From the NCBI RefSeq assembly GCF_003697785.1, contig NZ_QOKZ01000004.1:186001-250000 (forward strand): a stretch of DNA of 64,000 bases, given 5' to 3'. This document shows, one piece after another, positions 38,401-47,789 of the stretch. The notes under the pieces were generated by a model. That model saw only the letters and a list, made by a program, of their open reading frames with translations, made no database searches and was not told the origin of the DNA. Numbering within the stretch: the stretch's first letter is position 1; each line of letters starts with the position of its first letter. This DNA comes from Paracoccus alkanivorans (GTDB lineage: Bacteria > Pseudomonadota > Alphaproteobacteria > Rhodobacterales > Rhodobacteraceae). The position numbers were made by a program, and so were the translations under genes.

Positions 38401-38810
38401 AGATAGAAGCCTTGCTGGCCGAGGCGCGGGGCGTGATCGAGGCACCCGAACTGGCCGAGGTGATGGAACCCGCCCCCGACGCTACGATCCTGCGCGAGGT
38501 CCGGCTGACTGCTACCGTTCCAGGCATCGGCCCGCTGCACGGCACCGTCGACCGGCTGATCCTGCGAGAGCGGGAGGTTCTGGCCATCGACTATAAGTCC
38601 AACGCCGTGGTCCCCGATCGCCCCGAGGCCACGCCGGACGGCATCCTTCGCCAGATGGCGGCCTACCGCGCGGCGTTACGGCTGATCTATCCCGAACATG
38701 CGGTTCGGACCACCATCCTGTGGACCGCGACCCGCAGCCTGATGGCATTACCCGATCCGCTGCTGGATGAGGTGATCGAGCCCCTTGACCGCGAGACCTC
38801 GCGTCCATAG
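35439..38810 (+). CDS. addA: Double-strand break repair helicase AddA
   Basis: AddA is the UvrD-like helicase and nuclease subunit of AddAB. The 1123-residue protein has Walker [21 protein letters not shown], the [17 protein letters not shown] motif, the [11 protein letters not shown]alker [16 protein letters not shown], and [14 protein letters not shown]. The C-terminal nuclease domain shows HGTVDRLI and [11 protein letters not shown] 35439 overlaps addB by 8 bases, so the two subunits are co-translated; a longer frame from 35169 runs inside addB and is not credible as the start. Confidence 0.95.
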   Translation: MDEATRNQTEAADPAKSTWLTANAGSGKTRVLTDRVARLLLAGTAPERILCLTYTKAAATEMQNRLLKRLGEWAMLPEATLKKALEQLGESGDPDLAEARRLFARAIEAPGGLKVQTIHSFCAALLRRFPLEAGVPMGFAELDDRSARALRAEIVEEMADEGDPAILDLTALHSGDNLDSFLAGLSEADFEYPPDADAIWAGLNLPPGLDEGALLAEVFDGGESDLFAALVPILQGGKSSDQKLADKLRQGNWSAPMPVEFRLLVDTLLTGEKAKEPFTAKIGGLPTKELRSGPCASLMPDLEALMQRVQDSRPRMLGLAIARKTLALHRFAHAFTRRLVVRKAAHGWLDFDDLIRRTARLLRESSMAQWVLWRLDGGIDHILVDEAQDTSPEQWQVIRSLTDEFTSGAGASTHPRTLFVVGDPKQSIYSFQGADIAVFEEMRGLFDKDFQAIQRPMQQRGLSHSFRSSPAILSLVDAVFRNGAAEGLGDPPRHIAFRDSLPGRVDIWPPVPEPDKPEHGDWTEPVDAPAENAADTLLARAVARQIQAMIGTPIFDTKSERVRAIGPGDIQILVQRRSGLFEELIRECKALSLPVAGADRLKLAAELAVRDITATLSALVTPEDDLSLAAALRSPLFGLSEDDLYRLASGRGRMTLWQRLRESPHEQARDILNDLARWTDYIRPYDLISRLLTRHGGRNALLARLGVEAEDGIDELLSQALAYETVEPPSLTGFLVWLSGDEVEVKRQLPGGSGGLIRIMTVHGAKGLESPVVILPETQKRRADSRARTVRVADMQVWRGSVSERPEPVAEAVGAQARRQEEERRRLLYVAMTRAESWLIVAAAGDTGTGLESWHGMIAEGAGRVELDSSNIEVEGIGTGRRLSFGNWPDDEIAADAASAGRISLPEWAQRRAATPPRQPRPVAATSLAGAKVLGSSMEDADPAAAMLRGTRLHLLLEHLPGSPAEDWPTLARAALAGAEGGLPDRDEIEALLAEARGVIEAPELAEVMEPAPDATILREVRLTATVPGIGPLHGTVDRLILREREVLAIDYKSNAVVPDRPEATPDGILRQMAAYRAALRLIYPEHAVRTTILWTATRSLMALPDPLLDEVIEPLDRETSRP

Positions 38811-38829
38811 CTGTTGGAGGAACCCTCTC

Positions 38830-38844
38830 GCCGGATCCTCCGGC
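38830..38844 (+). terminator. Weak hairpin between addA and trxA
   Basis: A 6-bp stem (GCCGGA at 38830-38835, TCCGGC at 38839-38844) lies 20 bases after the addA stop, without a T run. It may weakly separate addA from the highly expressed trxA. Confidence 0.3.
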
Positions 38845-38869
38845 TCACGCCCTTCAAGGAGCATCGAAT

Positions 38870-39190
38870 ATGGCTACCGTGCATGTGAACGACAGCGACT
38901 TCGACACCGAGGTCCGCAAGGCCGATACCCCCGTTATCGTGGATTTCTGGGCTGAATGGTGCGGACCGTGCAAACAGATCGGCCCCGCACTGGAGGAACT
39001 GTCGGATGAATATGCCGGCAAGCTCAAGGTCGTTAAGGTCAATGTGGACGAGAACCCGGAACAGGCCGCAGCCCTTGGCGTGCGCGGCATTCCCGCGCTG
39101 TTCATGTTCAAGGATGGCGAGGTCATCTCGAACCGCATGGGCGCGGCACCGAAAGCCGCATTGAAAAACTGGATCGACGAAAGCGTCTGA
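38870..39190 (+). CDS. trxA: Thioredoxin
   Basis: Cytoplasmic thioredoxin of 106 residues reducing protein disulfides. The active site is [11 protein letters not shown] with cysteines 31 and 34, and the cis-proline is in [15 protein letters not shown] lies just upstream of the ATG. It follows addA by 59 bases, a common arrangement in this family of bacteria, and is followed by a hairpin, so the 30.4-39.2 kb run probably ends here. Confidence 0.97.
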   Translation: MATVHVNDSDFDTEVRKADTPVIVDFWAEWCGPCKQIGPALEELSDEYAGKLKVVKVNVDENPEQAAALGVRGIPALFMFKDGEVISNRMGAAPKAALKNWIDESV

Positions 39191-39200
39191 TCCGCCGCGA

Positions 39201-39243
39201 CAGCCGTCCGGCGAATTCCCCGGATGGCTGACTGCCGCGTTTT
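39201..39243 (+). terminator. Terminator after trxA
   Basis: An 11-bp stem with one G-T pair (CAGCCGTCCGG at 39201-39211, CCGGATGGCTG at 39220-39230) starts 10 bases after the trxA stop; TTTT follows at 39240-39243. Confidence 0.6.
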
Positions 39244-39271
39244 CATGCGCTCTTGGCGACGGCGCCGATAA

Positions 39272-39670
39272 TCACATGTCGGCGTCGCCCTCTAGTTCTG
39301 GATCCGGCAGGTCTGTCTGGATCCAGCGCGGGCTGTGATGGACATCCACGGTTTCCAGCCGCCCCGGCCCGAGATTGTGGAACTTGTGCGGCACATCGCG
39401 CGGTCCAAGCAGAACGTCTCCCTCCTCTGCTTCGATCTTGCGGTCGCCAATGGTGAAAAGCGCACGACCCCTCCTTATGACGAACAGTTCGTCATAGGGG
39501 TGCACATGCCATTTGGGCCCCTTGCCCGGCGTATCGTTGGCATAAAACAGCACCGTGATCCCGGCATCGATCTGCGCCCCCTCGATATGTCCATGCCACG
39601 GATCCCGCCCGGATCCCCAAACCTCGCGCGGAACACGAACCGCGCGGTCGCTCCCGGATTCATTCGACAT
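39272..39670 (-). CDS. Single-domain cupin protein
   Basis: A 132-residue cupin. Motif 1 is WHVHPYDELFVIRRGRALF, with two histidines and a glutamate for a metal, and motif 2 is GPRDVPHKFHN with a further histidine, so a bound Fe, Mn or Ni is likely. Substrate unknown; such small cupins include isomerases, dioxygenases and sensors. It converges with trxA and lies 48 bases downstream of the start-proximal end of the capsule-like gene's stop on the same strand, so the two may be co-transcribed. Confidence 0.82.
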   Translation of the reverse strand: MSNESGSDRAVRVPREVWGSGRDPWHGHIEGAQIDAGITVLFYANDTPGKGPKWHVHPYDELFVIRRGRALFTIGDRKIEAEEGDVLLGPRDVPHKFHNLGPGRLETVDVHHSPRWIQTDLPDPELEGDADM

Positions 39671-39718
39671 CTTCTCCCCCTCCCCGGGTTTCTCCTCGTC
39701 CTTGCGATGGCAACCGCT

Positions 39719-40621
39719 TCACACGGGCCAGCCGCCGCGTCTCATCGCCGCCAGCAAACGCTCATCCGCATCGGGTGCCATCATATCCAGGCTGCCTTGC
39801 CGCAGAAACCAGTCCAGATATGCCGCGAAATCGGGGCGATGCTGCGGCGCGCGCGTCAGGGCCTCCTCTGGCCCCAGATCGGCCACGTTGAGCGCGATGT
39901 GATGAAAATCAACCTGTGCGAACAACACCGCAGGTTTTCCGAGAATGTAACCGTCAAAGGCCGTCGCGCTGTTTTGCGTCGCCACGAAAGCGCAATCGCG
40001 CAACAGGCTGGCGGTATCGCCGCCAATCGTCAGATTGGGAAAGCGGCTCTCCAGATCCTTGAGTGCGGCCATGTCCGCGTCGTCATATTTTTCGTTCGGA
40101 TGCAGGGTCGCAACAGCCGGCCGGCCCGTCCGGGCGACGGTCTCGATCATCTGCACCGGACTCATGGTCTGGAACGAACGCTGCCGCCGGATACGTCCCT
40201 GAAGAGGGATCAATACGTGCTCCCCCCGCTTGGGCTCCGGCCCCGGCAGAACCCTTCCGCGCAGGCGATCCGCGAAATCCCGGGCATCCTCGGCATCAAG
40301 CTGATCCGGATCGAAGGCCGCCCTGGCGATAGGCCAGCGCCAGCGCTCGGGCACCCGCTCCAGTCGCCAAAACGGATAATGATATGCCAGCCGGAAGGTA
40401 AGCGCCTGCGGGTGAGTCGGTCTTTCCATGTTGAAAAGCGCATATCCGGGACGTCGCGGCGCCTGCGCCCGGGCCGCGCTGCCTGACTTATGCACCTCTA
40501 TCCGCCAGCCCCGGGCTTTCAGCAGTCCGCTCATCCTGTTGATAAAGCCGAGTTTACCGGCCCTGACAGTTTGCAGAACCGGGTGATGCAGGTAGATGTG
40601 CAGATGCAAGGGCGTGCTCAT
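39719..40621 (-). CDS. Capsular polysaccharide biosynthesis-like protein
   Basis: A 300-residue protein I cannot place firmly. The C-terminal block GGDTASLLRDCAFVATQNSA followed by FDGYILGKPAVLFAQ resembles the donor-binding end of KpsC/KpsS-like capsule transferases, where a conserved S-x-x-x-x-E/D-G-x-x-x-x-KP-V pattern occurs. The first half is basic (YHYPFWRLERVPERWRWPIARA). ATG 40621 (MSTPLHLHIYLHH) is chosen, since the frame extends into the divergent hslV gene without homology. No other capsule genes are near. An alternative is an unrelated glycosyltransferase-B-like protein. Confidence 0.55.
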   Translation of the reverse strand: MSTPLHLHIYLHHPVLQTVRAGKLGFINRMSGLLKARGWRIEVHKSGSAARAQAPRRPGYALFNMERPTHPQALTFRLAYHYPFWRLERVPERWRWPIARAAFDPDQLDAEDARDFADRLRGRVLPGPEPKRGEHVLIPLQGRIRRQRSFQTMSPVQMIETVARTGRPAVATLHPNEKYDDADMAALKDLESRFPNLTIGGDTASLLRDCAFVATQNSATAFDGYILGKPAVLFAQVDFHHIALNVADLGPEEALTRAPQHRPDFAAYLDWFLRQGSLDMMAPDADERLLAAMRRGGWPV

Positions 40622-40712
40622 GCCTTGCAGGCTAATTCGGCCTTCGTCCGGTAGCAACGGGTTGCGAAGCCGGGCCCGCAGCCATATCTGACCCGAAACG
40701 ACGGAGGCCGGG

Positions 40713-41270
40713 ATGGCAGAAGACAAGTTTCCAGGATGGCACGGCACCACGATCCTCGCGGTGCGGCGGGGCGGCAAGGTCGTGGTCGCGGGCGATGGCC
40801 AGGTCAGCGTCGGCCAGACGGTGATGAAGGGCTCGGCCCGCAAGGTGCGCCGTCTCAAGCCCGGCGGGCGCGACGTGGTGGCGGGTTTCGCGGGATCGAC
40901 CGCCGATGCCTTCACCCTGCTTGAACGACTGGAGAAGAAGCTCGAGGCCGCGCCGGGGCAGTTGCAGCGCGCCTGTGTCGAACTGGCCAAGGACTGGCGC
41001 ACCGACAAATACCTGCGCAACCTGGAAGCGATGCTGATCGTGACGGATGGCAACCAGCTTTACGTCGTGACCGGTGCGGGCGACGTGCTGGAGCCCGAAC
41101 ATGATATCGCCGCGATCGGCTCGGGCGGGAATTTCGCGCTGGCGGCAGCCCGGGGCCTGATCGAAAGCGATCTGGACGCCGAGGCGATTGCCCGCAAGGC
41201 GATGGCCATCGCGGCGGATATCTGCGTCTACACCAATGGAAACCTGACGGTCGAGACCATCGAAGGGTAA
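40713..41270 (+). CDS. hslV: ATP-dependent protease subunit HslV
   Basis: HslV is the proteasome-like peptidase of the HslUV heat-shock protease. The 185-residue protein is N-terminally processed at HGTTILAV to free the catalytic threonine. [14 protein letters not shown] and [11 protein letters not shown] near the C-terminus are typical. GGAGG precedes the ATG. It is followed by hslU, with a hairpin and repeat in the 78-base gap. The ssrA/ClpXP adaptor sspB elsewhere in the window shows a second proteolysis route. Confidence 0.96.
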   Translation: MAEDKFPGWHGTTILAVRRGGKVVVAGDGQVSVGQTVMKGSARKVRRLKPGGRDVVAGFAGSTADAFTLLERLEKKLEAAPGQLQRACVELAKDWRTDKYLRNLEAMLIVTDGNQLYVVTGAGDVLEPEHDIAAIGSGGNFALAAARGLIESDLDAEAIARKAMAIAADICVYTNGNLTVETIEG

Positions 41271-41332
41271 GGGGGCGCCGCCCCCTCGGCCCTGGCGGGC
41301 CTCGCCCCCGAGGTATTTGGACAAAGAAGAAA
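41271..41332 (+). repeat. Intergenic composite repeat, copy B, inside hslVU
   Basis: A perfect GGGGGC-GCC-GCCCCC hairpin (41271-41285) starts at the base after the hslV stop; 25 bases later comes AGGTATTTGGACAAAGAAGA (from 41311). It lies between two co-directional genes that must be co-expressed. Confidence 0.75.
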
Positions 41333-41348
41333 CAGTATAGGCAGAGCA

Positions 41349-42656
41349 ATGACCGACCTGACACCGCGCGAGATCGTATCCGAGCTGGATCGCTTCATCA
41401 TCGGCCAAAAGGACGCCAAGCGTGCTGTCGCCGTGGCGCTGCGCAATCGCTGGCGGCGCAAGCAATTGGGCGACGATCTGCGCGACGAGGTCTATCCCAA
41501 GAATATCCTGATGATCGGGCCGACCGGGGTCGGCAAGACCGAGATCAGCCGGCGGCTGGCAAAGCTGGCCAATGCGCCATTCATCAAGGTCGAGGCCACC
41601 AAGTTCACCGAGGTCGGCTATGTCGGGCGCGATGTCGAGCAGATCATCCGCGACCTGACCGACTCGGCGATGATCGACACGCGGGAGCGGATGCGAGAGG
41701 AGGTCGAGGCGCGGGCGCATCAATCAGCCGAGGAGCGGGTGGTCGAGGCGCTGGCCGGCGAAGCCGCGCGCGACGGCACCAGGCAGATGTTCCGCGACAA
41801 GCTGAAGCGGGGCGAGCTTGACGACACGGTGATCGAGCTTGAACTGCAGGACAATTCGAATCCTCTGGGCGCGATGGAAATTCCGGGCCAGCCGGGGGCG
41901 GCAATGGGCGGGATGATGGATCTGTCGGGGCTGATGAAGGCCTTTGGCGGGCGGCGGGTCCGGCGCAAGGTGACGGTAGCCGAAAGCTATGACCTGCTGA
42001 TCGCGGAAGAGGCCGACAAGCTGCTGGACGACGAGGCCGTCAAGGCCGCCGCTCTGGAATCGGTGCAGGAGAACGGCATCGTCTTTGTCGACGAGATCGA
42101 CAAGGTTTGCGCGCGCAGCGATGCCCGGGGCGGTGATGTCAGCCGCGAAGGCGTGCAGCGCGACCTGTTGCCGCTGATCGAGGGCACCACGGTCAGCACC
42201 AAATACGGTCCGGTGAAGACCGATCATATCCTGTTCATCGCCTCGGGTGCCTTCCATGTCGCCAAGCCTTCGGACCTGCTGCCCGAGTTGCAGGGGCGCC
42301 TGCCGATCCGGGTCGAGCTGCGCGCATTGACCGAAGAGGATTTCGTCCGCATCCTGACCGAGACCGACAATGCGCTGACACGGCAATATACCGCGCTGAT
42401 GGCGACCGAGGGGGTCCAGGTCAGCTTTACCGAGGACGGCATCGCCGCGCTTGCCCGGATCGCCGCCGAGGTGAATGCCTCGGTCGAGAATATCGGTGCA
42501 CGCAGGCTTTACACCGTGATCGAACGGGTCTTCGAGGATCTGTCCTTCACCGCTCCGGACAAGAGCGGCGAGGCGGTCAGTGTGGATGCCTCTTTTGTCG
42601 ATGAGCATCTGGGCGATCTGGCCCGCTCGACAGATTTGTCGCGCTATGTCCTGTAA
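41349..42656 (+). CDS. hslU: HslU ATPase of HslUV
   Basis: HslU is the AAA+ unfoldase that feeds proteins to HslV. The 435-residue protein has the ClpX-like start ([17 protein letters not shown]), Walker [15 protein letters not shown], the pore loop in VGYVGRDVE, Walker [11 protein letters not shown], and the C-terminal tail DLSRYVL that inserts into HslV. The I domain (about residues 110-240) is Ala/Gly-rich. Length is normal. Confidence 0.97.
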   Translation: MTDLTPREIVSELDRFIIGQKDAKRAVAVALRNRWRRKQLGDDLRDEVYPKNILMIGPTGVGKTEISRRLAKLANAPFIKVEATKFTEVGYVGRDVEQIIRDLTDSAMIDTRERMREEVEARAHQSAEERVVEALAGEAARDGTRQMFRDKLKRGELDDTVIELELQDNSNPLGAMEIPGQPGAAMGGMMDLSGLMKAFGGRRVRRKVTVAESYDLLIAEEADKLLDDEAVKAAALESVQENGIVFVDEIDKVCARSDARGGDVSREGVQRDLLPLIEGTTVSTKYGPVKTDHILFIASGAFHVAKPSDLLPELQGRLPIRVELRALTEEDFVRILTETDNALTRQYTALMATEGVQVSFTEDGIAALARIAAEVNASVENIGARRLYTVIERVFEDLSFTAPDKSGEAVSVDASFVDEHLGDLARSTDLSRYVL

Positions 42657-42787
42657 AAGGTGAGCGCCGCTCGCATTGTCATGTGCGGGCAGCGGATCAC
42701 TTTGTCGACAGGTATATGGTAGGGAGGCTTGCACCCGCGACCCTCCCGGTTCAGGTTCCTCTCGCAATAGAGGAGATCGTCCCGAAC

Positions 42788-44242
42788 ATGCGTCGCCCTG
42801 CCCTGTCCGTCACGATGGCGCTGTTGCTCACCGCGCTGCCCGCTTTTGCCGAAATGCCCGAAGGCATCAGCCATTTCACCCTGCCGAACGGCCTGGAAAC
42901 CGTTGTGATCGAGGATCACCGCGCCCCGGTTGTGGTGCAGATGCTGTGGTACAAGATCGGCTCGGCCGATGAGCAGCCCGGCAAATCCGGCATTGCCCAT
43001 TATCTGGAACATCTGATGTTCAAGGGAACCGACAAGCTGGAGCCTGGGGAGTTGTCCAAAACTGTGACGGCCAATGGTGGTATGGACAACGCCTTCACAT
43101 CTTACGATTACACCACTTATTTTCAACGCATTGCCAGCGACCGTCTGCCCCTGATCATGGAAATGGAAGCCGACCGCATGGCCAATCTGAAGATCGGCGA
43201 GGATGACTGGCAGGCCGAACGTCAGGTGGTGCTGGAGGAACGCGCACAGCGGATCGACAGCGATCCGGCGTCGCTTTTCGCCGAGGAGCGCAATGCGGTG
43301 CAGTATTACAACCATCCCTATGGCCGCCCGGTGATCGGCTGGCGGGCGGAGATGATGGAACTGACCCGCGAGGACGCCATCGCATGGTATGACGAGCACT
43401 ACTCTCCGGACGAGGCGGTGCTGATCCTTGCGGGCGATATCACCGCCGAAAGGGCGCGGGAACTGACCGAGGAATATTACGGTCCCCTTCCGGCCAAGGG
43501 CGAGGCCGAGCCTCGAGCACGCCCGCAGGAGCCGACGCAAAGCGCGCCCCGCAGGATGGAGATGCATGATCCCCGGGTCGCCCAACCCCGCCTGACCCGC
43601 AGCTATCTTGCTCCCGAACGCAATCCGGGCGATCAGGAAACCGCCGCCGCGCTGACGGTTCTGGCCGAATTGCTGGGCGGGTCCATGCAGACCTCGGTCC
43701 TGGGGCGGGAACTGGCAATCCCCGGCAAGGCGCTGTGGGTAGGGGCCGGTTACGACGGGCTGGCGGTCGATCCGACGACAATCACTCTCTCCATGGTGCC
43801 CGCACAGGGGATGGAGCCGGAAAAGGCCGAAGCCATGCTGGACGAGGTGTTGGCAAAGTTTCTGAAGGCCGGACCGGACCCGGACGACCTTGAACGGGTA
43901 AAGACACGTATCCGGGCGGCGCAGATCTATGCCCGCGACTCGGCCCATGGGCGGGCCTATGATTACGGTCAGGGACTTGCGACCGGGCTGACGATCGAGG
44001 ATGTCAACGACTGGCCCGACATTCTGGCCTCGGTTACGGCCGATGATGTCAGCAAGGCGGCGCGCGACCTGCTGAGCAGCAAGGCCAGTGTGACCGGCTG
44101 GCTTCTGCCCGCAGAGGACGGCGGACAGGCCCCTGCGGAAACGGCAGCTTCCGCGCGCTCCGCACCGCCCGCAGATGTGTCCGAACAGCCGCCGGCGGCA
44201 CCCGCCCTCGAAGAAGCCGCCCAACCGGAGGTGCAGGAATGA
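42788..44242 (+). CDS. M16 zinc peptidase, catalytic
   Basis: A 484-residue exported insulinase-family peptidase. Signal peptide: MRRPALSVTMALLLTALPAFA. The inverted zinc motif HxxEH is in IAHYLEHLMFKG, with the downstream glutamate in the EEYYG/ERQVVLEERAQR region, so it should be active in the periplasm. The C-terminus is an Ala/Pro-rich linker of ~40 residues. ATG 42788 is chosen for the signal peptide; the frame opens at 42683. It overlaps the next M16 gene by ATGA, indicating a heterodimer. Confidence 0.92.
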   Translation: MRRPALSVTMALLLTALPAFAEMPEGISHFTLPNGLETVVIEDHRAPVVVQMLWYKIGSADEQPGKSGIAHYLEHLMFKGTDKLEPGELSKTVTANGGMDNAFTSYDYTTYFQRIASDRLPLIMEMEADRMANLKIGEDDWQAERQVVLEERAQRIDSDPASLFAEERNAVQYYNHPYGRPVIGWRAEMMELTREDAIAWYDEHYSPDEAVLILAGDITAERARELTEEYYGPLPAKGEAEPRARPQEPTQSAPRRMEMHDPRVAQPRLTRSYLAPERNPGDQETAAALTVLAELLGGSMQTSVLGRELAIPGKALWVGAGYDGLAVDPTTITLSMVPAQGMEPEKAEAMLDEVLAKFLKAGPDPDDLERVKTRIRAAQIYARDSAHGRAYDYGQGLATGLTIEDVNDWPDILASVTADDVSKAARDLLSSKASVTGWLLPAEDGGQAPAETAASARSAPPADVSEQPPAAPALEEAAQPEVQE

Positions 44243-45591
44243 TTCGCGCCGTTATTGCCCTTTTCTTCGCGGTTATCGCCGTTCCGGCCCAGGCCATCGA
44301 CATCCAGGAAGTGACATCGCCGGACGGCATCAAGGCCTGGCTGGTGGAGGATCATTCCATCCCCTTTGTCTCGCTGAGCCTTGATTTCAAGGGCGGCGCA
44401 AGCCTGGACGATCCGGACAAGCGCGGCGCGATAAACCTGATGACAGCTACACTGGAGGAAGGCGCGGGCAAGCGGAACGCCACCGAATTCGCGCAGGCGC
44501 TCGAAGCCCTGGGAGCGGAGCTCAGCTTCGATGTCGGAGACGATTCGCTGAATGTCTCGATGCGCGCATTGACCGAGAATCGGGACGAGGCCGCCGACCT
44601 GTTGGCACAGGCCCTGTCGCAGCCGCGTTTCGACGACAGCGCGCTCGACCGTGTCCGGGCGCAGGTGCAGGCGGTCATCAAATCCGAGGCCACCGATCCA
44701 CAGGCCATCGCGGCAAAGGAGATGGCGCGGCAGGCATGGGGCGAACATCCCTATGCCACATCGATCAACGGCAGTTCCGATTCCGTGGCACGGCTGACCC
44801 GCAAGGACCTGGTGGCCGCCAAGAACCGCGTCCTTGCCCGTGATCGTGTGGTGATCGGCGCCGCCGGGGATATCAGCGCTGAAGAGCTGGGGCCGTTGCT
44901 GGATAAAATCCTTGGCGGCTTGCCCGAGAAAGGCACCGTCCCGCTTCCCGGACAGGCCGAATTGCAGTTGACGGGCGGTGTCACGGTGATCGATTGGAAC
45001 AGCCCGCAGACCATCGTCAGCTTTGCCGGGCCGGGCCTGCCCATCGACGATCCCGATTACTTCGCGGCATATGTGGCCAATCATATCCTTGGCGGCGGCG
45101 GCTTCAGTTCACGCCTGATGAATGAAATCCGGGAAAAGCGCGGGCTGACCTATGGGATCGGCACGGGGCTTGCGACCGGGCTTTACGGGCAGACATGGCA
45201 AGGCGGCATGGCCGGTTCCAATGACACCGTCAAGCAAGCGATCGACCTGATCCGGCAGGAATGGGATCGCATGGCGGAGGAAGGTGTCACACAGCAGGAA
45301 CTGACCGATGCCAAGACATACCTGACCGGCGAATACCCGTTGCGCTTCGACGGGAACGGCAAGATCGCCTCGATCCTTGCCGGAATGCAACTCGTGGGCT
45401 TTCCCATCGACTATCCCAATACCCGCAACGAGCAGGTCGAAGCCGTGACCGCCGAAGATGTCCAGCGGGTGGCGGAACGGCTGCTGCATTCCGCAGAGCT
45501 GCGTTTCGTTCTTGTCGGCCGCCCCGAGGGGATCGATGACGATGCATCCGCGAAAACCCCGGTGGCGGCGGATCAGCCGAAAGACGGATAA
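44239..45591 (+). CDS. M16 peptidase-like subunit without zinc motif
   Basis: A 450-residue exported M16 homologue with signal peptide MIRAVIALFFAVIAVPAQA. The place of the HxxEH motif reads NLMTATLEEGAG, so it cannot bind zinc in the usual way, whereas the fold blocks (GLPIDDPDYFAAYVANHILG and GGFSSRLMNEIREKRGLTYG) are intact. This matches the non-catalytic partner of two-subunit M16 peptidases. It is coupled to the catalytic gene and followed by a hairpin. Confidence 0.92.
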   Translation: MIRAVIALFFAVIAVPAQAIDIQEVTSPDGIKAWLVEDHSIPFVSLSLDFKGGASLDDPDKRGAINLMTATLEEGAGKRNATEFAQALEALGAELSFDVGDDSLNVSMRALTENRDEAADLLAQALSQPRFDDSALDRVRAQVQAVIKSEATDPQAIAAKEMARQAWGEHPYATSINGSSDSVARLTRKDLVAAKNRVLARDRVVIGAAGDISAEELGPLLDKILGGLPEKGTVPLPGQAELQLTGGVTVIDWNSPQTIVSFAGPGLPIDDPDYFAAYVANHILGGGGFSSRLMNEIREKRGLTYGIGTGLATGLYGQTWQGGMAGSNDTVKQAIDLIRQEWDRMAEEGVTQQELTDAKTYLTGEYPLRFDGNGKIASILAGMQLVGFPIDYPNTRNEQVEAVTAEDVQRVAERLLHSAELRFVLVGRPEGIDDDASAKTPVAADQPKDG

Positions 45592-45597
45592 CAGCCC

Positions 45598-45622
45598 GAA
45601 GCCGGAAAATCCTTCCGGCTTC
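45598..45622. terminator. Hairpin between convergent M16 and GS-like genes
   Basis: A perfect 10-bp stem (GAAGCCGGAA 45598-45607, TTCCGGCTTC 45613-45622) with loop AATCC fills the 37-base gap between genes ending at 45591 (plus) and 45629 (minus). There is no clear T run, but the position suggests a bidirectional terminator. Confidence 0.6.
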
Positions 45623-45628
45623 GCCCTG

Positions 45629-46960
45629 TCAAACCGTGTCGAGATACAGCTCTACCGTTTCCTCGTCGGTCAGTTCCGCCATGTAATGCAGTTCCTGCCG
45701 CTTGGTCATCAGGTAGTTGTCGATCAGATGCTCGGGGAAAATACGGCGAATTTCGGAACATTTGTCGAAGGCTTCGATAGCTGATCCCCAATCCCCGGGA
45801 AGCTGGTCCAACTTCTTGTCATAGGCATTTCCCTTGAACGGTGCGGGCGGCTCCAGCCTGTCCTCGATCCCGTCCAATGCCGCCCCGAGAATCGCGGCAA
45901 CGGTCAGGTAAGGGTTCACGTCGCCTCCAGCCACCCGATGCTCGATCCGACGCGCCTTGGGAGAAGACGACGGGATGCGGATCGCCGCGGTGCGGTTCTC
46001 GTAGGCCCAGCCTATGCCGGTGGGCGCATGGGCGTTCGGCACCAGCCGGTCATAGGAATTCTCGTGCGGGGCGAACAGCAGGGTCGAGCCGGGCATGGCG
46101 CGCAGGCAACCGGCGACGGCATGGCGCAATTGCTCGGTTCCCTCTTCGCCACCATTGTCGAAGATGTTCCGTCCATCCTCGGTCAGGATCGAGAAATGCA
46201 TATGCATCCCGCTGCCCGGCCATGCGTCATAAGGCTTGGCCATGAAGCTTGCGGCGAACCCATAGGACCGCGCCACTCCTTTCACCAGCATCTTGAACAG
46301 CCATGTGTCATCTGCCGCCTTCATCGGATCGGCCTGATGCATCAGGTTGATCTCGAACTGTCCCGGCCCGGCCTCGGAGATCGAGGTGTCGGCAGGGATA
46401 TCCATCATCTCGCAGGCGTCGTAGAGGCTGGTGAAATACTGATCGAACGCATCCAGCGCCCGCAGGCTGAGCACTTCCCCCCCTGTGCGCCGCTTGCCCG
46501 AACGGGGGCTGGGCGCGACACGCAACTGCCTGCCGGAATCGTCGATCAGGAAGAACTCCAGTTCGGTTGCCACCACCGGCACCAGCCCGGCAGCCTTGTA
46601 GCGGGCGACGACGCGGGCCAGTGCCTGACGCGGATCACCGTCATAGGGGCTGCCATCGGGATGAAACATCCAGAGCGGCAAAAGCGCGGTCGGCGCGTCC
46701 AGCCAGGGCATCGGCAGGAATCCCCGCTCGGTCGGCAGCAGCAGGCCGTCGGGATCGCCGGATTCGAAGACCAGCGGGCTGTCGTCGATATCCTCGCCCC
46801 AGATATCAAGATTCAGCACCGAGTAGGGGAACTTGGTGCCTTCTTCCATCAGCTTCGGGGCAAAACGGGCGGGCATCCTCTTGCCGCGCGCCACGCCGTT
46901 CAGGTCAGCAGCGGCGACACGGATGGTCTTGACGTCGGGATGCTGTCTCAGCCATTCCAT
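45629..46960 (-). CDS. Glutamine-synthetase-family ligase (PuuA-like)
   Basis: A 443-residue enzyme of the glutamine synthetase superfamily. Motifs include ELEFFLIDDSG and EAGPGQFEINL (metal-binding glutamates), GSGMHMHFSIL (ATP/metal histidine) and ENRTAAIRIP (arginine for phosphate). The subgroup is that of gamma-glutamyl-polyamine or -amine ligases rather than GlnA. It is the last gene of the ABC importer operon (4 bases after the permease), so it probably glutamylates the imported compound. The substrate (polyamine, basic amino acid or ethanolamine-like amine) cannot be read here. Confidence 0.85.
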   Translation of the reverse strand: MEWLRQHPDVKTIRVAAADLNGVARGKRMPARFAPKLMEEGTKFPYSVLNLDIWGEDIDDSPLVFESGDPDGLLLPTERGFLPMPWLDAPTALLPLWMFHPDGSPYDGDPRQALARVVARYKAAGLVPVVATELEFFLIDDSGRQLRVAPSPRSGKRRTGGEVLSLRALDAFDQYFTSLYDACEMMDIPADTSISEAGPGQFEINLMHQADPMKAADDTWLFKMLVKGVARSYGFAASFMAKPYDAWPGSGMHMHFSILTEDGRNIFDNGGEEGTEQLRHAVAGCLRAMPGSTLLFAPHENSYDRLVPNAHAPTGIGWAYENRTAAIRIPSSSPKARRIEHRVAGGDVNPYLTVAAILGAALDGIEDRLEPPAPFKGNAYDKKLDQLPGDWGSAIEAFDKCSEIRRIFPEHLIDNYLMTKRQELHYMAELTDEETVELYLDTV

Positions 46961-46964
46961 AGAG

Positions 46965-47789
46965 TTATCTCACGAGTTGCGGACGATATTTCAGCCGTTT
47001 CGCAGCGCCCGGCAAGTGCCGGTTCAGGCGCCGGTTCACGATGCCGAAGAGGCCGATCAGGATCAATGTCCAGATAATGAAGTAACCCGCGACGATTGGA
47101 TAGGCCACAAAGGGATTGAAAGTCTTGTCGGCGAAATAACTCGCATAATAGAGGCTGTCGCCCTTTTGCTGGAAGGCGGGAAAGCCGGAAAAGAACACCA
47201 GCGTCGTGGCGTGAAACAGGAAGATCGCCTCGTTGGTATAAGAAGGCCATGCCAGACGCATCATGGTAGGCCATATCACCCGGCGGAACCTGTGCCAGCC
47301 GGTCAGGCCATAGGCGTCTGCGGCCTCTATATCGCCCTTGGGCACCGACATCAGCGCGCCGTGGAATATCTGTGCGGAATAGGCCGTGGTGTTCAGGATC
47401 AGCACGATCAGCGCCCCCGCCCATGCCCTGGTCAGCCAGCTTGTGGCCACGGTGATGCCGAAAACCTCGATCCCCGCACGCGGCAGCATGACCAGCGCCT
47501 CGTAAGCGAGAAAGAACTGGATGAAAAGCGGGCTGCCCCGGAACAGGAAGATGAACCAGTCGGCGGGTTTGCGCAGCCAGCGGCTTGGGCTGGCCTTGGC
47601 GACGGCAAGCCCATTGGCGAGGAAGAACCCGACCAGCAATGCAAGAAAGGCAAAATACAGGTTCCAAATCAGCCCCGAGCCGATCAGCGTGACCTGCTGG
47701 CACAGGGTGAAATCGCTGCGCGGCAGCAGCCGCTCGCCCATCCCGATGGAGCGCAGGGCGTAATCGGCAATCGTCTGAGCACAGCTCAT
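46965..47789 (-). CDS. Polar amino-acid ABC transporter permease (HisM-type)
   Basis: A 274-residue inner-membrane permease with about five transmembrane helices and the EAA loop (DIEAADAYGLTGWHRFRRVIWP). HisMQ-type FLFRGSPLFIQFFLAYE is also present. It overlaps the upstream permease by ATGA and ends 4 bases before the GS-like gene. Confidence 0.9.
   Translation of the reverse strand: MSCAQTIADYALRSIGMGERLLPRSDFTLCQQVTLIGSGLIWNLYFAFLALLVGFFLANGLAVAKASPSRWLRKPADWFIFLFRGSPLFIQFFLAYEALVMLPRAGIEVFGITVATSWLTRAWAGALIVLILNTTAYSAQIFHGALMSVPKGDIEAADAYGLTGWHRFRRVIWPTMMRLAWPSYTNEAIFLFHATTLVFFSGFPAFQQKGDSLYYASYFADKTFNPFVAYPIVAGYFIIWTLILIGLFGIVNRRLNRHLPGAAKRLKYRPQLVR

Noticed and set aside
42644..44224. 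Minus-strand frame of 526 codons opposite the M16 peptidase
   Set aside because: The plus strand encodes a signal peptide and HxxEH peptidase; the antisense frame is Arg/Gly/His-rich shadow composition.
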